The notes beneath the pieces were generated by a model, which saw nothing but the letters and a program-made list of their open reading frames with translations, was not told the origin of the DNA and did not search any database. The translations under genes were made by a program, and so were the position numbers. Of a stretch of 6,116 bases of DNA, positions 1-6,116 are shown in pieces. The stretch spans positions 1 through 6,116 of the forward strand of contig JASHUC010000200.1 in the NCBI GenBank assembly GCA_030040235.1, in the 5' to 3' direction. This DNA is from Gammaproteobacteria bacterium. Its GTDB lineage: Bacteria; Pseudomonadota; Gammaproteobacteria; Steroidobacterales; Steroidobacteraceae. The first letter of the stretch is position 1. Every line of letters starts with the position of its first letter.

Positions 1-1851
1 CGGCTGCGGCTGATCTACATGAGCGCGGTTCAAGTCGATCGGGCGGTGCTGTTTTCCACGTTGATCATCGTCGCTGCCTTTCTGCCGCTGTTCACCATGC
101 AGGGGGTCGAGGGACGGATCTTCGGTCCGATGGCACGAACCTACGGGTACGCGCTCGCCGGGGCGCTGATCTGCACCTTCACCGTCACCCCGGCGCTCAT
201 CTCGCTGCTGCTTCCCCGCCACGTGAACGAGGTGGAGACCTGGCTCGTGCGCCGCCTGCGGGCGCTTTATACCCCGGTGCTGCGCTGGGCGCTGGAACAT
301 CGCCGGGCAACCCTCGGCGGCGCGCTCGTCTTCCTGCTCATCGCGGGCGCGCTGCTCACGCAGCTCGGGAGCGAATTCCTGCCGACGCTCGAGGAGGGCA
401 ACCTCTGGATCCGGGCGACGCTGCCGCCGACGATCTCGCTCGAGGCGGGGGATGCCATGGTCACGCGCATGCGGCAGATCATCAAGAGCTACCCCGAGGT
501 CATCACGGTGACCTCCCAGCACGGCCGGCCCGATGACGGCAGCGATGCCTCGGGCTTCAACAATGTGGAGCTCTTCTGTCCGCTCAAGCCCTTCGACGAG
601 TGGCCCCGTGGAATCGACAAGGCCAAGCTGATCGCCGAACTTCAGCAGCGGCTCACGAGCCAGTTCGTCGGTACCGGCTTCAACTTCTCACAATACATTC
701 AGGACAACGTCGAGGAGGGCCTCTCCGGCATCAAGGGCGCCAACGCGCTCAAGATCATCGGACCCGATCTGCGCGTGCTCGAGCGCCTGGCGAGCGAGGT
801 GTACGCGCAGATGCTGCCCGTGCGGGGCATCGAGGATCTCGGCATCTTCCACGTCCTCGGGCAGCCCAATCTCGATGTACGCGTGGACCGCGCGAAGGCG
901 GCCCGCTACGGGCTCAATACGGGCGATGTGATGGGCGTGGTGCAGGCCGCCATGGGCGGCACGCAGGCGACGACCGTCCTCGAGGGAGACCGGGAATTCG
1001 CGCTCACCGTGCGCTTCGCCGCCCCCTACCGCGACAACCTCGAGTCGGTGGGCGATCTGCCCATCGGCTATCAGAACGCCCAGGGCGGAGTCTCCTACAT
1101 ACGGCTCGCGCAGATCGCCGACGTCTCGCTCGACACCGGCGCTTCGTTCATCTATCACGAGCGCAACGAGCGGCTGATTCCGGTCAAATTCAGCGTGCGC
1201 GGGCGCGACCTCGGGTCGACGGTCGCCGAGGCGCAGGCGCGCATCGCACGCAACGTGAAGCTGCCGCAGGGCTATCGGCTCGAGTGGGCCGGGGAGTTCC
1301 AGGAGCTGCGCCAGGCGCGGGAGCGGCTGCTGATCGTCGTGCCCATCGCCGTCGCTTGCATCCTGGTCCTGCTGTACGGCCTCTTCAATTCGCTGCGCGA
1401 CAGCCTGCTGACACTCGCGGGGATCCCCTTCGCGATCGCCGGGGGTGTGATCGCGCTCTACCTCTCGGGGCAGAACCTGAGTATCTCGGCGGAAATCGGC
1501 TTCGTGTCGCTGTTCGGCGTTTCGGTCATGAACAGCATCCTCGTCGTGACCTATTTCCTGCAGCTGTGGCGCGAGGGCCAGCGGCCCGACGAGGCCATGT
1601 TCAATGCGGCTTCCCAGCGCATGCGCTCGATGCTGATGGCGGCACTTTCCGCCTGCCTCGGCCTGCTACCGGCCGCCGTGTCGACCGGCATCGGCAGCCA
1701 GGTGCAACGCCCGCTCGCCACCGTCGTGGTGGGCGGGATGCTGCTCGGGCCCATCATGCTGCTCGTGGTGGCGCCTGCACTCCAGATGATGTTTCTCGGA
1801 GAGGCGCCGCCGCAACCGGTCGGGCAGGCTCCAGACGATGACAGTCTCTAG
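1..1851 (+). CDS. Efflux RND permease, CzcA/CusA (HME) type, 5'-truncated by window edge
   Basis: This is the inner-membrane, proton-driven pump subunit of a tripartite efflux system. The reading frame is open from base 1, so the gene enters from outside; the ATG at 19 is internal. The 616 residues seen are roughly the C-terminal 60% of a family usually near 1,040. Visible in order (numbered from base 1): membrane segments at about 15-34 and 47-72, with the family motif GVEGRIFGPMA between them; a segment at 104-124; a large periplasmic porter/docking region at about 125-440, with QDNVEEGLSG and VRGRDLGS motifs typical of CzcA/CusA proteins; then five segments at about 443-462, 469-489, 498-520, 544-564 and 573-598. 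The acidic residues that relay protons in TM4 of this family would lie upstream and cannot be checked. I do not see Met residues placed like the CusA copper/silver relay, so copper is not supported. Substrate is unresolved. The stop lies 24 bases before the outer-membrane factor gene, which implies one operon. Confidence 0.9.
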   Translation, partial: RLRLIYMSAVQVDRAVLFSTLIIVAAFLPLFTMQGVEGRIFGPMARTYGYALAGALICTFTVTPALISLLLPRHVNEVETWLVRRLRALYTPVLRWALEHRRATLGGALVFLLIAGALLTQLGSEFLPTLEEGNLWIRATLPPTISLEAGDAMVTRMRQIIKSYPEVITVTSQHGRPDDGSDASGFNNVELFCPLKPFDEWPRGIDKAKLIAELQQRLTSQFVGTGFNFSQYIQDNVEEGLSGIKGANALKIIGPDLRVLERLASEVYAQMLPVRGIEDLGIFHVLGQPNLDVRVDRAKAARYGLNTGDVMGVVQAAMGGTQATTVLEGDREFALTVRFAAPYRDNLESVGDLPIGYQNAQGGVSYIRLAQIADVSLDTGASFIYHERNERLIPVKFSVRGRDLGSTVAEAQARIARNVKLPQGYRLEWAGEFQELRQARERLLIVVPIAVACILVLLYGLFNSLRDSLLTLAGIPFAIAGGVIALYLSGQNLSISAEIGFVSLFGVSVMNSILVVTYFLQLWREGQRPDEAMFNAASQRMRSMLMAALSACLGLLPAAVSTGIGSQVQRPLATVVVGGMLLGPIMLLVVAPALQMMFLGEAPPQPVGQAPDDDSL

Positions 1852-1861
1852 AGGCGGCGGC

Positions 1862-1866
1862 GGAGG
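1862..1866 (+). promoter_or_regulatory. Shine-Dalgarno site of the outer-membrane factor gene
   Basis: GGAGG directly abuts the ATG at 1867 (zero spacing, too close) and lies 9 bases before the in-frame ATG at 1876. This spacing decides for 1876 as the start. It sits in the short gap after the permease stop, so the second gene has its own ribosome site within the operon. Confidence 0.65.
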
Positions 1867-1875
1867 ATGGACAGC

Positions 1876-3504
1876 ATGAACTGCAAGTTTGTGATGACGG
1901 CGGCGGCGGCCGCAGCGACGAGCGCCGTGCTTCTCGCCGCCTGTGCCGTGGGACCAAACTACAAACGACCGGCCGCTCCACCCGCGAGCGGCTATGCGCC
2001 GACACCGCTCCCCCACTCGACCGCTGCGACGCCGGGCCTTGCTGGTGCCGCGCAGAGCTTCGTCGTGGGGCGTGACGTGTCGGCCGCGTGGTGGGAGCTC
2101 TTCCGGTCACCGGCCTTGAACGCGCTCATCGAGCGGGCCTTCGCCGCGAACCCCACGATCGATGCCGCGGTCGCGGCGCTCAAGGAGGCGCAGCAGAACG
2201 TTTACGCGCAGCAGGGATTCTTCTTTCCCACGCTTCAGGCGAGCTACCAGGCGCAGCGCACCAAGATCTCCGGCAACACCGCGACGGCCAACACGCCGAT
2301 CTATGCCGGCAATGGCACGATCATCGAGCCCGCAGCTCCGGCCGAACCGGTGACCTACAACTTTCACACCGCGCAGCTCACCGTCGGGTACGCGCCCGAC
2401 ATCTTCGGGCTCAATCGCCGCCAGGTCGAGTCTCTGAAGGCACAGGCGGATGAGGCGAGATTCCAGCTCGAGGCGGCCTATGTGACGCTCGCCTCGAACG
2501 TCGTGGCGGCGGCCCTTCAGGAGGCATCCACGCGTGCCCAGATCGCAGCCGTGCGCGCCATCGTCGAGGACAACCGCCGCTCGCTCGAGATCCTGCGCGG
2601 GCAATTTCGCCTGGGATACGTGATGCGGCTCGATGTGGCCGCGCAGGAGTCGGCTCTCGCACAGGCGCAGGCGTTGCTGCCGCCGCTCGCGAAGCAGCTC
2701 GCGCAAACCCGCGACCTGCTGCGGGTGCTGGTCGGGAACGCTCCCGACCACGATGTGCCGGAGACCTTCGAGCTGAGTGAGCTGCACTTGCCCGAGGAGC
2801 TGCCGCTCTCCCTGCCGTCGAAGCTCATCGAGCAGCGTCCGGATGTTCGAGCCGCCGAGGAGCAGGTGCACGCGGCGAGCGCGCAGGTCGGCGTTGCCGT
2901 CGCCAATCGCTTGCCGCAGTTCGTCCTCACGGCAGACCTCGGCGGCAACGCGACGAACTTCGGTCAGATGTTCCTCGGCTCGGGAACCTTCTGGGACGTG
3001 CTCGGGAGTGTCTCGCAGACGATCTTCGACGGCGGCACGCTGCGCCACCGGCAGACCGCGGCCGAGCACGGCCTCGTTGAGGCGGCGGCGCAGTATCGCA
3101 GCACGGTGCTCGGGGCGTTCCAGAACGTTGCCGACACGCTGCACGCGCTCTACTCCGATGCGGATGCGCTGAAGACCGCTTCGGCCGCCGAGCAGGCGGC
3201 CCGCGTCGCGCTCGATCTGACGCAGAAGCAGCTTGGAGCCGGCTACGTGAACTACCTGTCGCTCTTGTCCGCCGAGCAGACCCATCAGCAGGCGCAGATC
3301 GCTCTCATCCAGGCGCAAGCGACCCGGCTCGGCGATACGGCTGCGCTGTTCGAGGCGCTCGGCGGGGGGTGGTGGAATCGCACGGATGCCTCGAAGCGCT
3401 CCGCGCACGCGAACGGTCCCCCGGCATCAGGAATTCCCCCGCCGCAGCATTACAGCACGCCTGGGCCGAGCTTCAAGTGGAATGCCCTGAGCCCTCCCGG
3501 ATGA
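1876..3504 (+). CDS. Outer-membrane factor lipoprotein of a tripartite efflux pump (NodT/TolC family)
   Basis: This is the outer-membrane channel that completes the RND pump encoded just upstream. With the start at 1876 the protein has 542 residues; a 545-residue version from 1867 is possible but its ribosome site would touch the ATG. It begins with an Ala-rich lipoprotein signal peptide ending in LLAAC, with the lipidated Cys at about 23. The family hallmark CAVGPNYKRP follows. Two TolC-type helical repeats follow, at about 75-285 and 310-500. Recognisable family blocks are AWWELFRSPALNALI (about 71-85), LPSKLIEQRPDVRAAE (about 314-328), IFDGG near 383-387 and the LSLLSAEQ block near 461-468. 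The conserved domain ends at GGGWW near residue 500. A Pro/Ser-rich tail of about 42 residues follows, and its last 18 codons overlap the 3' end of the convergent acylase gene. The tail is probably non-conserved. The gene order permease then channel differs from czcCBA and cusCFBA, where the channel gene comes first. Confidence 0.92.
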   Translation: MNCKFVMTAAAAAATSAVLLAACAVGPNYKRPAAPPASGYAPTPLPHSTAATPGLAGAAQSFVVGRDVSAAWWELFRSPALNALIERAFAANPTIDAAVAALKEAQQNVYAQQGFFFPTLQASYQAQRTKISGNTATANTPIYAGNGTIIEPAAPAEPVTYNFHTAQLTVGYAPDIFGLNRRQVESLKAQADEARFQLEAAYVTLASNVVAAALQEASTRAQIAAVRAIVEDNRRSLEILRGQFRLGYVMRLDVAAQESALAQAQALLPPLAKQLAQTRDLLRVLVGNAPDHDVPETFELSELHLPEELPLSLPSKLIEQRPDVRAAEEQVHAASAQVGVAVANRLPQFVLTADLGGNATNFGQMFLGSGTFWDVLGSVSQTIFDGGTLRHRQTAAEHGLVEAAAQYRSTVLGAFQNVADTLHALYSDADALKTASAAEQAARVALDLTQKQLGAGYVNYLSLLSAEQTHQQAQIALIQAQATRLGDTAALFEALGGGWWNRTDASKRSAHANGPPASGIPPPQHYSTPGPSFKWNALSPPG

Positions 3505-5747
3505 TAGGTGCGCTCGGTATGGCCGAGGAGGTCTGAGGGATAGAAATAGACTTCCCGCAGGTTTCCGGCCGCGTACCGCGTGGCCTGATCGTCGAAGTGC
3601 TTCGATTTTGGATCTCCGCTTTCCCCGCCCGTCGAGACCGCCCGAGCGGAGATCTTCGGCCCGAACTCCACCACCGCAACGAAGCTGTTGCCGCTCGTGC
3701 CGTAGTATTTCTCGGTGCCGTCGTATCGGCGCGCCGCAAACGAAGCGAGCGACCCCCAGCGCGAGGAGGTGAAGGGAACCGGGAGGCTCGGGGCGGCATC
3801 GCTGAACCTCGGGACGAGCTCATCGTTCAGGCGCTGAAAGCGGTTGAAATCGCCCCACGGGATGCGCCAGTGGCCGAAGTCGTGCTCGAGACGGTGCCTC
3901 ACCGCCGCAAGCGCCGCCAGCTTCTGCCGCTCACTCGTGCGCGCGGCGATGTCGTCGTAAACGGACCGGCCGGCCGCCTTGGCCTGCGGTTGCACCTCCC
4001 CCCAGAGCTCATCACCCCAGAGAACGGCAAGCGTCGTCGCCACGGAGCCTGCGGACCAGCGGTCATCCCAGGCGGCGAGCAGCGAGATCGGGCCTGCGAG
4101 CTCGCCGCGCAGCGGATCGTGCGCCGGAAGCCTGCGATAGGCGTCGAGCAGCAGCGGCACGAGCCGGGCAAAGGGCGGCAGGTCGGAGTCGAAGGCCGCC
4201 GCCTGGAGCGATGCGAGGGTGTAGTCCTTCTGGGCCTTCAACAGCATCGTGGCGTGAATGCCCCGTGGATTTTCCCCCGCCGTGTCCATGTAGCGAGGGA
4301 AGTTCTCGCGCTTGGGGCTGTAGGGACCCGCCGCCGAGTACGGCCAATCATTGGTGTTCATGATCCAGCCATTGGGCGGATTCAGAACGTGGGGAAGCTC
4401 CTCGAGGCTATGCAGACCCTTCCAGTCGGTGGCGGGATTCGCGCCGTCGACGGGATGGGTGTAATCGAAGCGGTCGTCGCGGCGCGGAACGAATTGCGGG
4501 TGAAGGTACGCGATATCGCCGTCGGCATCGGCAAAGACCGTGTTGTTGGAGGAATTCGCCTTGAGCTGCATCACCTTCATGAAGCTCGCATAGTCCCGCG
4601 CCTTGGTGAGCAGGAACGACTGGCTGAGGGCAGCCACCGGCCTTTGCATCAGCGCGATGCTCACCCACCTCGGGCCGATCCGCTCCACGATCGGGCCGTG
4701 ATGCGTACGGTAGACCGTGAAGGTCCTCACGGCCGTCCCGCCGCTCGCAGTGCGATAGCGGATGGAGATTCTCGAGACGCTGACCGGGCGCAGCTGCGTA
4801 CCGTAGCGGTAGTAGAGGTGCCCGGCTTGCCGAACGATGGTCTCGAGGAAGAAGTCGACGTTGTCCACTGCGCTCGAGGTGTGCATCCAGCCGATACGGT
4901 CATTGAAGCCCTGGTACACGAAGAACTGTCCCCAGGTCACCGCCCCGTAGGCGTTCAGGCCCTCATCGCTCGTCATCTGCAGCTCCGAGCGGAAGAAGAA
5001 CGTGGTGTGCGGGTTGATGAGCAGCAGCGCGTGATGGTCGCGGGTATTGGACGGGGCGATCGCGATGCCGTTGGAGCCGCCGGGCTCGATGGGTTCGGCA
5101 TCGTCAAACCCGGTATCGTCGGACCCGGCATCGTCGGACCCGGCACCGTCGGACCCGGCACCGTCATTTTCAGCGGTCCCGGCGCCCGGTCCATAGAACG
5201 CCTGCAGCGCATCGAGCGGGATGCGCTCCGAGTCGCCTCCGATGCTGCCTTCGGTGAAGCTCAATGACATCCAGGGCTGGAAGCGGTGGATGACGCGCGG
5301 CACGACGCGCGGATGCGTGTGCAGATAGAAGTTGAGACCGTCCGCCCACGCGGTCATGAGCCGACGAAGCCATGCCGGACTCCTCGCGTAGCGGGCCTCG
5401 AGATCCGCGGGATCGGCGAACAGCCGAGCCCGAAGGTCCTCGTAGAGCGTCTTCTCCCCCTCGGCCTCGGAGAGCCATCCGAGGGCGGTGAGATAGTTCA
5501 TCTCCACGCGATTGAAGTCGTCCTCGGCCTGGGCGTAGACCGCGCCGAAGACCGTATCCGCATCGGTCTTGCCGCGCACGTGTGCGATGCCCCAGTCGTC
5601 ACGCGTGATCGTCGTGTCCCGCGCCTCGATCTGCACGCGCCGGGACGAATCGCCAAGCTCATCGCCGCCGTTGCCCGCAGCGGCCGCGCGACTGCAGCTC
5701 AGAGCGAGGAGTCCTGCGAGCGCCAGAAGTACTGCGGAGCTGCGCAA
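3450..5747 (-). CDS. Penicillin acylase family (S45) Ntn hydrolase, secreted or lipid-anchored
   Basis: This is an amidase of the Ntn-hydrolase superfamily, made as one precursor that cuts itself into alpha and beta chains. Family members cleave beta-lactam side chains, acyl-homoserine lactones or acyl-siderophore precursors. From TTG 5747 it has 765 residues. A hydrophobic leader ends in LLALSC (Cys 18), an imperfect lipobox, so export to the periplasm is likely and lipidation possible. The alpha region runs to about 186; an acidic Asp/Gly/Ser spacer follows (about 187-222); then GGSN with the nucleophile Ser 225 at the start of a 541-residue beta chain, close to the PvdQ layout. Other family features are INPH (244-247), GFNDRIGW (280-287), RTHHGPIV (347-354), a SSNN block whose Asn 401 or 402 fits the oxyanion-hole Asn, and YHPGG near the C-terminus. 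TTG 5747 is preferred for its AAGAGG ribosome site; TTG 5807 would add 20 basic residues but has no clear site. It diverges from a receptor gene across a Fur box. The exact substrate is not readable from sequence. Confidence 0.9.
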   Translation of the reverse strand: MRSSAVLLALAGLLALSCSRAAAAGNGGDELGDSSRRVQIEARDTTITRDDWGIAHVRGKTDADTVFGAVYAQAEDDFNRVEMNYLTALGWLSEAEGEKTLYEDLRARLFADPADLEARYARSPAWLRRLMTAWADGLNFYLHTHPRVVPRVIHRFQPWMSLSFTEGSIGGDSERIPLDALQAFYGPGAGTAENDGAGSDGAGSDDAGSDDTGFDDAEPIEPGGSNGIAIAPSNTRDHHALLLINPHTTFFFRSELQMTSDEGLNAYGAVTWGQFFVYQGFNDRIGWMHTSSAVDNVDFFLETIVRQAGHLYYRYGTQLRPVSVSRISIRYRTASGGTAVRTFTVYRTHHGPIVERIGPRWVSIALMQRPVAALSQSFLLTKARDYASFMKVMQLKANSSNNTVFADADGDIAYLHPQFVPRRDDRFDYTHPVDGANPATDWKGLHSLEELPHVLNPPNGWIMNTNDWPYSAAGPYSPKRENFPRYMDTAGENPRGIHATMLLKAQKDYTLASLQAAAFDSDLPPFARLVPLLLDAYRRLPAHDPLRGELAGPISLLAAWDDRWSAGSVATTLAVLWGDELWGEVQPQAKAAGRSVYDDIAARTSERQKLAALAAVRHRLEHDFGHWRIPWGDFNRFQRLNDELVPRFSDAAPSLPVPFTSSRWGSLASFAARRYDGTEKYYGTSGNSFVAVVEFGPKISARAVSTGGESGDPKSKHFDDQATRYAAGNLREVYFYPSDLLGHTERTYHPGGLRAFHLKLGPGVL
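5099..5158. repeat. Four 15-bp tandem repeats inside the acylase spacer
   Basis: Four head-to-tail units, + strand form CATCGTCGGACCCGG: 5099-5113, 5114-5128, 5129-5143 and 5144-5158, with the start of a decayed fifth at 5159. Units 2-3 and 3-4 differ at one base each; units 1 and 2 differ at three. On the - strand they encode AGSDG, AGSDD, AGSDD and TGFDD (about residues 197-216 of the acylase). Because 15 is a multiple of 3, gain or loss of a unit would keep the frame. Confidence 0.9.
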
Positions 5748-5753
5748 TGCAAG

Positions 5754-5759
5754 CCTCTT
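5754..5759 (-). promoter_or_regulatory. Shine-Dalgarno site deciding the acylase start
   Basis: On the - strand this reads AAGAGG, five of six matching AGGAGG, and it lies 6 bases before the TTG at 5747. No comparable purine-rich site precedes the upstream in-frame TTG at 5807. This favours the shorter protein, whose signal peptide starts directly with MRSSAVLLALAGLL. It could instead be a chance match inside a longer coding region. Confidence 0.5.
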
Positions 5760-5825
5760 GCGGGTCAGCGCTGAGGGTCGAGTATAGATGCTTCGATGTG
5801 CCCGCAATCGGCGCCGCGAGCGGGC

Positions 5826-5853
5826 TTGACTACCTAATGCGAATCATTATCAT
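5826..5853 (+). promoter_or_regulatory. Predicted sigma70-type promoter of the TonB-receptor-like gene
   Basis: A -35 element TTGACT (5826-5831, five of six to TTGACA) is separated by 16 bases from a -10 element TATCAT (5848-5853, five of six to TATAAT). Transcription would start near 5860, leaving a leader of about 40 bases before the ATG at 5901. The spacer and part of the -10 are covered by the Fur box, the usual arrangement for repression when iron is plentiful. Confidence 0.6.
5833..5851. promoter_or_regulatory. Fur box in the divergent intergenic region
   Basis: CCTAATGCGAATCATTATC matches the classical 19-bp Fur consensus GATAATGATAATCATTATC at 15 of 19 positions, including the last ten in a row. 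A second overlapping register six bases downstream (5839-5857) matches at 12 of 19, as in operators that bind more than one Fur dimer. The stretch is strikingly AT-rich in a GC-rich window. It overlaps the + strand promoter and lies 86-104 bases upstream of the preferred acylase start, so it may govern both genes; control of the acylase is inference. Confidence 0.8.
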
Positions 5854-5890
5854 TTGTATTCGGAACTGTACTCCCACCGCCGCGCTACGT

Positions 5891-5896
5891 GGAGAG
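5891..5896 (+). promoter_or_regulatory. Shine-Dalgarno site of the receptor-like gene
   Basis: GGAGAG ends 4 bases before the ATG at 5901, or 6 bases if counted from GGAG. It supports that ATG as the start even though the resulting protein has an unusually long, acidic stretch before its hydrophobic signal core. Confidence 0.6.
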
Positions 5897-5900
5897 CCCG

Positions 5901-6116
5901 ATGCGCACGGCCGATGACGAAGCGTTTCCCGATGCCGATGAGTCCACCGGGCCGGGCGTCACTGCCCACGGCGTGACCGTCGGGCTGTGGGGACTGTGGG
6001 GCCTCTGCCTCTCATCCGTGCTCGCAACCCCCCTCGCCCATGCCGATGCGGCGACTCCCCCACAGGCCCCTCCCGACAACGACAATGACCTAGACGATCA
6101 GCTCCAGCAGGTCACC
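5901..6116 (+). CDS. Probable TonB-dependent receptor, N-terminus only (3'-truncated)
   Basis: The frame is open from ATG 5901 to the window end, giving 72 residues. Residues 1-24 are polar and acidic. A hydrophobic core (about 25-45, VTVGLWGLWGLCLSSVLATPL) ends in AHA, a good signal-peptidase I site after residue 48. A Pro/Asp-rich linker then leads to DDQLQQVT at the window edge. In TonB-dependent receptors the mature start commonly reads LxxVxVTA, the TonB box, so the visible LQQVT fits its beginning. The protein would be an outer-membrane barrel importing a ferric chelate or other ligand with TonB-ExbBD energy. The Fur box and promoter directly upstream support an iron-uptake role. No plug or barrel residues are visible, so the family call rests on the N-terminus and the regulation. 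A different secreted Fur-regulated protein is possible. A GTG at 5973 is an alternative start but lacks a ribosome site as good. Confidence 0.6.
   Translation, partial: MRTADDEAFPDADESTGPGVTAHGVTVGLWGLWGLCLSSVLATPLAHADAATPPQAPPDNDNDLDDQLQQVT

Noticed and set aside
600..1841. A 413-codon + strand frame inside the permease gene
   Set aside because: It is an Arg/Ala-rich out-of-frame translation of a clearly coding, membrane-protein gene.
1851..1920. GGC/GCG-rich run around the channel start as a possible repeat or hairpin terminator
   Set aside because: It encodes the Ala-rich signal peptide and the ribosome site. No convincing stem followed by a T-run is present, and the genes look cotranscribed.
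2107..3408. A 433-codon open frame on the - strand opposite the outer-membrane factor gene
   Set aside because: It is an Arg- and Leu-rich shadow of the channel gene with no family motif, signal or ribosome site that I can identify.
3380..3540. A search for a bidirectional terminator between the convergent genes
   Set aside because: The coding regions overlap and I saw no GC-rich stem with flanking A/T runs.
3597..5267. A 556-codon open frame on the + strand opposite the acylase
   Set aside because: It is antisense to a well-supported enzyme gene and follows from GC-rich codon bias. Its translation is rich in Arg, Val and Glu without any recognisable domain, and its tandem VGPG stretch is only the acylase repeat read on the other strand.
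5885..6085. A 66-codon - strand open frame at the right edge
   Set aside because: It lies antisense to the receptor-like gene, which has a promoter, ribosome site and signal peptide. The small frame shows no domain.

Overview
The window is GC-rich, densely coded DNA. Lipoprotein and tripartite-efflux genes, Shine-Dalgarno sites and a Fur-type operator all point to a Gram-negative proteobacterium. A gamma- or betaproteobacterium of high GC is my guess; nothing in the window fixes the genus. There are four protein-coding genes, two of them cut by the window edges, and no RNA genes, CRISPR array, insertion sequence or attachment site that I can see. No gene-free stretch exceeds about 150 bases.

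Left half (+ strand): the C-terminal 616 residues of a CzcA/CusA-type RND efflux permease are followed 24 bases later by a NodT/TolC-type outer-membrane factor lipoprotein. These are two parts of a tripartite pump. The periplasmic adaptor is not here and would be expected upstream. The permease shows the HME (heavy-metal efflux) subfamily style, but the substrate cannot be read from this fragment.

Right half: a secreted or lipid-anchored penicillin-acylase-family Ntn hydrolase lies on the - strand. Its 3' end overlaps the 3' end of the outer-membrane factor gene by 55 bases. The acylase diverges from a + strand gene at 5901 whose 72 visible residues look like the signal peptide and pre-TonB-box region of a TonB-dependent receptor. 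The short divergent control region holds a strong Fur-box match (15 of 19 positions) lying over the -10 and spacer of a good sigma70-like promoter for the receptor gene.

The most interesting point is this iron-responsive divergent pair. A receptor that imports a ferric chelate beside a periplasmic acylase suggests a system that trims, matures or opens an acylated siderophore or similar ligand, by analogy with PvdQ in pyoverdine maturation. The acylase also carries four 15-bp tandem repeats. They encode an acidic Gly/Ser/Asp stretch just before the catalytic serine, in the segment expected to be cut out during maturation.
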